Part shown: positions 28,217 to 33,784 of the stretch, piece by piece
How positions within the stretch are numbered: the first letter of the stretch is position 1
How the letters are laid out: the number at the start of each line of letters is the position of its first letter
Assembly: GCA_013288575.1 (NCBI GenBank)
Contig: JABDBO010000003.1
Coordinates: 1-33,784 of the forward strand
Direction: 5' to 3'
DNA length: 33,784 nt
Source of the DNA: Alphaproteobacteria bacterium
GTDB taxonomy: Bacteria; Pseudomonadota; Alphaproteobacteria; Rickettsiales; 21-14-0-20-44-7
Notes under the pieces: generated by a model
Told to the model about the DNA's origin: nothing
The model's input: only the letters and a program-made list of their open reading frames with translations
Database searches by the model: none
Program-made: the position numbers and the translations under genes

Positions 28217-30820
28217 ATGGCTTTACATAAAGATTTAAATAGGGGTTTTGCCCTCATTATTCTAGCCGTATTACTCGCCATTTTAGGCTTGGTTCTGATT
28301 AGCCGCGTCCCGGCTCAGCCCGATAAAGATAAAGTTGTTTTTATTAGAACCCAAACCAAGCTGGATGCTATTCATGCAGCTTTGCTGAATTATTATAATC
28401 TTAATTCTGGAACTTTGCCCTGCCCAGCCAATCCAACATTAAACACAAAAATCGATGCCGCTTTCGGCACTGCAGTTGCAACCGGTGCCGCATGTTCCAC
28501 AACCGCTTCCTGCCCCGCAGGTTTAGTTTGTGCAGCGGCTGACCCTAATGCTGCTGGCAATTCTACAGCTAACCAAATTAAAATTGGCGGCGTACCGACT
28601 AAAACTTTAGGCTTGCCTGATGAATATGCTTTTGACGAATGGGGTAACCGCCTGACTTTTGCGGTTGATCCAACTGCTGCCGAAAATATAGGCGTTTATT
28701 ATATTGATCGAACTGGTGCTAGTCCCGCTACTGTTCAATATAGCAACACAGCTAATCCTTGTTACACTTCCGCTTCGGCCGCTACTCCAAATTCCGCAAT
28801 TGCGCCAAAAAATTCACGCTGCTTAACTGACGATGTCTTAAATCCAATTACTATTCCGGCCGGCCAATTGCTAACTTATGGCACACATAAGGGTGTTGCC
28901 GCTTTCATAGTTGCGCATGGCAAAGATGGCTCTGCCATTTGGAACCGTAACGGCACTTCGGCAGGCACTTGTGCTAATTATAAAAATCCTAGCGGCACTG
29001 CGCTTATAACAACGGCAACCAGTGGCCTGGCAATTCCTTCTGAGGTCGAAAATTGTAACAATGATGCTAGCTTTATTATGGATACGGAAGGCGAAACTAA
29101 AGACAGCGCAAGCGGCAAATCAAGTTATTACGATGATCTCACAACCTATTTCGTGCCTGGCAAAACTTGCAATAATCCAATTTTTGCGATGATGATTTTG
29201 TCGGGCAGCGCAGTCTCAAAAGCTGAAAAAGATTATTCTGTCGGTAAGTTATGCGACGATGGAACCTACATGAGCGCGGAACAATTAGCAGCGAGCGATT
29301 CAGGCAACCTCTGGATTGCTACTAACGGTAGCACCGCTGGCAGTATAATGAATGGTAGTTATTGCTTGGAGTTGGCTAATGGTAATCCTTTATGCGTTGT
29401 TACCGGAGGCATAAATACAGATGATAAGATATCATTCCCTATGTTTTGGGCAATCCTGCCGCCAGATACCAAAACTTTTACCGCATCTGGATCAACCAAT
29501 TACACAGGTGCTAATTGCCTACTCGCACCACAACCAGCCCCTCCCGGCGCGGGTGTGAGTTATATCCGGCGCTACAAATCTACTAAATGCGTTGAACTTA
29601 ATACATTCTCAAATGTTGTGATGTGCGCTCTTGGCTCAAACGGCACTAATTCCGGTTTTGGCCATATATTTGAAGTTGATACCAACAACACAACATGTCC
29701 AATTATCCAGACCCCTTCATATTATATATCGGGATCTATGACGAGCACCTATCCGTCTGTCTATAGCGATATACTTGCCTGTGCTCCATTCGTTTCAACT
29801 TCTGATATGGTATGTATAAGACAATGGGCCGGTGGAAGCAAAATAGCTGCGTATAGATTGCCTTCCGTTTATGACCATGATGCACATGCTGGCGGCGCCC
29901 CTAGCGGCTCAACAACAACTTTAAACCCATATCTGCCAGTCGGTACAAATACAACTGCCTATTATATTGGTAAAAATGAAGATGGTGGGCAGGCCGATTG
30001 CAAAACTTTGAGCACTGATGAAGTGCTCTGCGTTGTTGCTTATGAGGATATGTATTACGCCGGGGCCGGCCCAACATATTATTGGCGACCAAGGCTTGAT
30101 GTACTCGTTTTTGACAAAGATATCACCACTACTTCTTTAGCTGATACAACCACTTTATGTACAACTACTAGCGGATCAAGCTCTTGCACAAGCCCAGTTG
30201 CAACAAACCCTATTCGCACAAGCACTAGCGGTACAGACTTGCCTTCGCCTAATCCTAACAATAACTGGAATAGTTATTCGCCAGTCAGCGGCACATATGT
30301 ACCACCTAATATTGGCGGCATGTATGGTTTAACCTTCCATTCCACTGATAATCCTCAGGAATATGCCACTGGTGTCTTTTGCAACCCTTACACAACTTTA
30401 GTTGGCGGCGTATTAACTCCAACTCCTGGCAAATTTACCTGCGTAGTAACTTTTTATGGAACTACTGGCTCTCCTAATGATGGGGTTGATGCGGGAGTAT
30501 TTATTGTCACCGCGGGTAGTAGAAGCTTAAATGTTGCACCAACCATAACTGCAGCGCCCGCCCCTACTTGCTCGAGTGCTGGCGGTTATTATGGCGATTA
30601 TCAAACCTGCTCAAAAACATTCTCAAATAACAATAAATTCTTTTGTTTGCAGCAAAATGGCGGCACCACTTGGTTAACTGGTCACCAATACAGAACTATT
30701 TCTTTCCCTGCTGATGGCAACGGATCATGCTCAATTGGTAAATGGAATGATATCCCATTTTATAATTCTATAACTAATCCGAGTGAAGTTTTGACGCAGA
30801 CTACATTCATTCGTAAATAA
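28217..30820 (+). CDS. Giant prepilin-like protein 1 (867 aa), Cys-rich C-terminal region
   Basis: MALHKDLNRGFALIILAVLLAILGLVLISRVPAQPDKDKVVFIRTQTKLDAIHAALLNYYNLNSGTLPCPANP: short basic leader, G/F junction, hydrophobic helix, pilin-like start; long Cys-rich tail. Confidence 0.7.
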   Translation: MALHKDLNRGFALIILAVLLAILGLVLISRVPAQPDKDKVVFIRTQTKLDAIHAALLNYYNLNSGTLPCPANPTLNTKIDAAFGTAVATGAACSTTASCPAGLVCAAADPNAAGNSTANQIKIGGVPTKTLGLPDEYAFDEWGNRLTFAVDPTAAENIGVYYIDRTGASPATVQYSNTANPCYTSASAATPNSAIAPKNSRCLTDDVLNPITIPAGQLLTYGTHKGVAAFIVAHGKDGSAIWNRNGTSAGTCANYKNPSGTALITTATSGLAIPSEVENCNNDASFIMDTEGETKDSASGKSSYYDDLTTYFVPGKTCNNPIFAMMILSGSAVSKAEKDYSVGKLCDDGTYMSAEQLAASDSGNLWIATNGSTAGSIMNGSYCLELANGNPLCVVTGGINTDDKISFPMFWAILPPDTKTFTASGSTNYTGANCLLAPQPAPPGAGVSYIRRYKSTKCVELNTFSNVVMCALGSNGTNSGFGHIFEVDTNNTTCPIIQTPSYYISGSMTSTYPSVYSDILACAPFVSTSDMVCIRQWAGGSKIAAYRLPSVYDHDAHAGGAPSGSTTTLNPYLPVGTNTTAYYIGKNEDGGQADCKTLSTDEVLCVVAYEDMYYAGAGPTYYWRPRLDVLVFDKDITTTSLADTTTLCTTTSGSSSCTSPVATNPIRTSTSGTDLPSPNPNNNWNSYSPVSGTYVPPNIGGMYGLTFHSTDNPQEYATGVFCNPYTTLVGGVLTPTPGKFTCVVTFYGTTGSPNDGVDAGVFIVTAGSRSLNVAPTITAAPAPTCSSAGGYYGDYQTCSKTFSNNNKFFCLQQNGGTTWLTGHQYRTISFPADGNGSCSIGKWNDIPFYNSITNPSEVLTQTTFIRK

Positions 30821-30887
30821 CTATAACTTCAATAAAACTTTACATGGGTTCAAGAGTTGATAAAATATTTGAAATAGGGTTTAGATT

Positions 30888-33602
30888 ATGATTACGAACA
30901 AAGCTTTAGATAAAGGTTTTGCGCTTATAATTCTGGCAGTCTTGATTGCCATTTTAGGCTTGGTCTTAATTGGCCGCGTGCCAGCTCAACCGGAAAAAGA
31001 TAAAGTCGTTTTCGTTAGAACCCAAGCTAAACTAGATGCTATTCACGCGTCTTTGCTGAATTATTATAATCTTAATTCTTCAACTCTGCCCTGCCCGGCC
31101 AACCCAACTTATGCCACTAGTAACGCTAGTTTCGGTTTAGCTGCCGCTACTGGTTCCACTTGTTCAGGCACAGGATCTTGCCCTGCAGGTTTAGTTTGCG
31201 CGGCGGCCGATCCTAATGGTGCTGGCAATTCCACAGCTAACCAAATTAAAATTGGCGGCGTACCGACTAAAACTTTAGGTTTGCCGGATGATTACGCTTT
31301 TGATGAATGGGGCAATCGTATTACTTTCGCGGTTGATCCAACTGCTTCTGAAAATATTGGTGTTTATTGGATTAATCGCACTGGTACTTCAGCGCTTGTT
31401 CAATATAGTAACACTGTCAATCCTTGTTACACTTCTGCCTCGGCCTATACGCCAAGCACCGCAATTGCGACTAAAAATTCTCACTGTTTAACTGATGATA
31501 CATTAAACCCAACTTCTACCCCAATCGGACAGTTGCCAACTTATGGCACACATAAAGGGGTAGCCGCTTTCGTCGTTGCACATGGTAAAGATGGCTCTGC
31601 TATCTGGAACCGCAATGGCTCTAACATTTCTGCCAATTGTGTTGCCGGAACTTTAAAAAATCCTAGTAGCACCACAATGGATAGTTCGGTCTCGGAGCAA
31701 CAGAATTGCAATAAAACAGCTGTAGGAAGCGTCGCAAGTTTTGTTATGGATACTTTGGGTGATAAACTCTTAAACAGTAAATCTACCTATTATGATGATC
31801 TTACCACTTACTTCGTAGCAAATAACTCTTGCCCGGTTAATACCTCAACTTTCGGTATGATGATTGGCACTGAAGTCACTTCCGGTGCAACTTACGGGAA
31901 AGGCTACCAAGTATTCAAATTGTGCCAGGATGGAAGCATCTCAACAGTTGAAAATTATAATGACAGCACAAATGCAGCAGGAAACTTGTGGCTGACCAAT
32001 GGGACAGGATCTACCACATATATGCAAAGAGCATCTTGTCTGGAACTCAGTAATGGCAACCCATTTTGCGTAGTATATGGATGGTCAGTCAACGTAGGTA
32101 CATATTGGGTTATAAGCCCGGTTACTGGGGCAAAATTAGCATCCGCCGGAACTAATTACACAGGCTCTTCCTGCCAATTCACTCCAATCAATTCAACTGT
32201 AGATCCTGCAGTTGCAGGTTATACAGCTTATACCAGTGGCATTTCAGGTAATAATTCAACTAACCAATTAAATTGTTCAGAATCAGTTGCTGTTCCAGGC
32301 AAGATAGGGTGCAATTTGCAGTTCGGCGGTACTAGCAGTGGTTATGTTGGCGATTTTGAAATAGATGCCAATAACTTGCCTGTTGCCTGCCCTCTAACTT
32401 ACGATTATAACACTATAAGTAAGGGTCTTGCCAGCGGCGATGGCAATAGACCTATTTCTTGCGCGTTTTTCCCCGGTTCAGCCGATAAAGCATGTTTTAG
32501 AACCTATAGCGCTTCAGAAGTTTATCTTATGGAGCGTCACCATACAGTGTATAATGATATGAATGAAACTGGCACTGGTACGGGTGCATTTAATCCATAT
32601 CTTCCTAATCCTGCTTCCAATAATACTGAGAAATTAGATGCTAATCACGGCATGTACGGCGGCGCCAACAATGATCTGCCTCACCATACCGTTGCAGCAG
32701 ATTGTCATTCGTTAAATAGCGTTGCCTATCCTGATGATGTATTATGCATGGTAACTTATGAGGAACAATATATTGCTGGTACAGGTGGCGGATATCATCC
32801 GGCTGGTAACCAATACCGAGCAACTTTGAATGCTATCGTAGTAGCAAAAGATAATTATCCTGCCGAGCAAAATGGCTGCTCAGCAACACAAATATCGTCT
32901 CACCATAACTCTTTATGCTCTGTACCAACCACCGTATCTAATTGTGCGGGTTCAACTGGCTGTACTGCTCCGGTAAGTTCAAATCCTGCTCCAAATGATC
33001 TTACTACTACACCTAGTCCTAATGTAAATTGGACGACTTATTTTAACTCGTCAGCAGCAGGCACTAGAGATGCCTATTTACCATATACTATAACTGGGAT
33101 TGACCCTACCGTGGCGCAACCAGCCGGATCAAGCGCAACTTATATTCCTACCTATAACAATATTTTTTGCCGGCCTTATACGTCAAATGGCATAACTTCT
33201 AAAAACAAATATGTTTGCATAGTTTTATATTCGACAGGCGCTAATCCTGGGCTTTTCATAGTAGATGCGACACTAGCACCGGTTAAAATTACGGCTGGCC
33301 CTATCTGCTCAGGAATTTCAAGCACAAATAATCTTATTTGGGATTGTTCAAAAGTTTATACAAAAAACACGCCGAATAATTTTTATTGTTATATGTCGCT
33401 TACTACGCAACCAATAGGTATTACCACTCCTGAGGTCATTTCACATAGCTATCAGATGTTAAATATTGCCGCTGATGGCTCGTCGTGTGCTGTAACCAGT
33501 AGGGGGACGCAAACTGCGCCGCTCAGCCTTTATGTCAGAGGTGTTTCCTTCCAGAAAAATGACCATTGTGTTTTCAGTCCCTTAGATTCTATTTGCCAAT
33601 AA
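30888..33602 (+). CDS. Giant prepilin-like protein 2 (904 aa), tandem paralogue of the preceding gene
   Basis: First 73 aa align without gaps to the previous protein at 60 of 73 identical positions; similar architecture with divergent C-terminal region. Confidence 0.7.
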   Translation: MITNKALDKGFALIILAVLIAILGLVLIGRVPAQPEKDKVVFVRTQAKLDAIHASLLNYYNLNSSTLPCPANPTYATSNASFGLAAATGSTCSGTGSCPAGLVCAAADPNGAGNSTANQIKIGGVPTKTLGLPDDYAFDEWGNRITFAVDPTASENIGVYWINRTGTSALVQYSNTVNPCYTSASAYTPSTAIATKNSHCLTDDTLNPTSTPIGQLPTYGTHKGVAAFVVAHGKDGSAIWNRNGSNISANCVAGTLKNPSSTTMDSSVSEQQNCNKTAVGSVASFVMDTLGDKLLNSKSTYYDDLTTYFVANNSCPVNTSTFGMMIGTEVTSGATYGKGYQVFKLCQDGSISTVENYNDSTNAAGNLWLTNGTGSTTYMQRASCLELSNGNPFCVVYGWSVNVGTYWVISPVTGAKLASAGTNYTGSSCQFTPINSTVDPAVAGYTAYTSGISGNNSTNQLNCSESVAVPGKIGCNLQFGGTSSGYVGDFEIDANNLPVACPLTYDYNTISKGLASGDGNRPISCAFFPGSADKACFRTYSASEVYLMERHHTVYNDMNETGTGTGAFNPYLPNPASNNTEKLDANHGMYGGANNDLPHHTVAADCHSLNSVAYPDDVLCMVTYEEQYIAGTGGGYHPAGNQYRATLNAIVVAKDNYPAEQNGCSATQISSHHNSLCSVPTTVSNCAGSTGCTAPVSSNPAPNDLTTTPSPNVNWTTYFNSSAAGTRDAYLPYTITGIDPTVAQPAGSSATYIPTYNNIFCRPYTSNGITSKNKYVCIVLYSTGANPGLFIVDATLAPVKITAGPICSGISSTNNLIWDCSKVYTKNTPNNFYCYMSLTTQPIGITTPEVISHSYQMLNIAADGSSCAVTSRGTQTAPLSLYVRGVSFQKNDHCVFSPLDSICQ

Positions 33603-33650
33603 TTAGCGAAGTAGAGTTTACATATATTTAAGAGTGAATAGAATGTTTGG

Positions 33651-33784
33651 GTGCTTACCCAATTACTGCTCAACAATTTCCGCAATTACCATTCGCTACA
33701 ATTAAATTTTGCGGCGCAGGTAACGGTGATTTACGGCCATAATGGCGCCGGCAAAACCAATCTGCTGGAAGCAATTTCGCTATT
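33651..33784 (+). CDS. recF: DNA replication/repair protein RecF, 3' partial
   Basis: From GTG 33651: (V)LTQLLLNNFRNYHSLQLNFAAQVTVIYGHNGAGKTNLLEAISL. Confidence 0.85.
   Translation, partial: MLTQLLLNNFRNYHSLQLNFAAQVTVIYGHNGAGKTNLLEAISL

Overview
The window is a chromosomal segment of an alphaproteobacterium; CtrA, the large NAD-GDH, fliI/fliJ, pdxJ-acpS and dnaN...recF all fit this. Left part: sulfur-assimilation block (cysN/C fusion with a broken cysC domain, cysQ) around a 1167-aa GltD-like + PyrK/FNR-like fused flavoprotein and AT-rich small cargo genes. Middle: large NAD-glutamate dehydrogenase, a RelB/DinJ-like antitoxin inside nested inverted palindromic elements, flhG-like, fliK-like, a prepilin overlapping fliJ, fliI, ctrA, two RDD-like membrane proteins, metC-like, and a PAS histidine kinase with a degenerate ATPase domain. 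Right: MarR-like, acpS, pdxJ, NlpC/P60 lipoprotein, dnaN, two giant prepilin-like proteins (867 and 904 aa), and the start of recF. Best leads for something undescribed: (i) two giant, Cys-rich prepilin-like proteins lacking Glu+5 inserted between dnaN and recF; (ii) an antitoxin cassette bracketed by mirror-image double palindromes, with related elements nearby and one of the same architecture inserted in frame in an enzyme gene; (iii) an oxidoreductase-cysQ junction that holds two different cargo sets separated by a hybrid duplicate of both flanks. All calls come from reading the sequence and the supplied ORFs; no database search was done.
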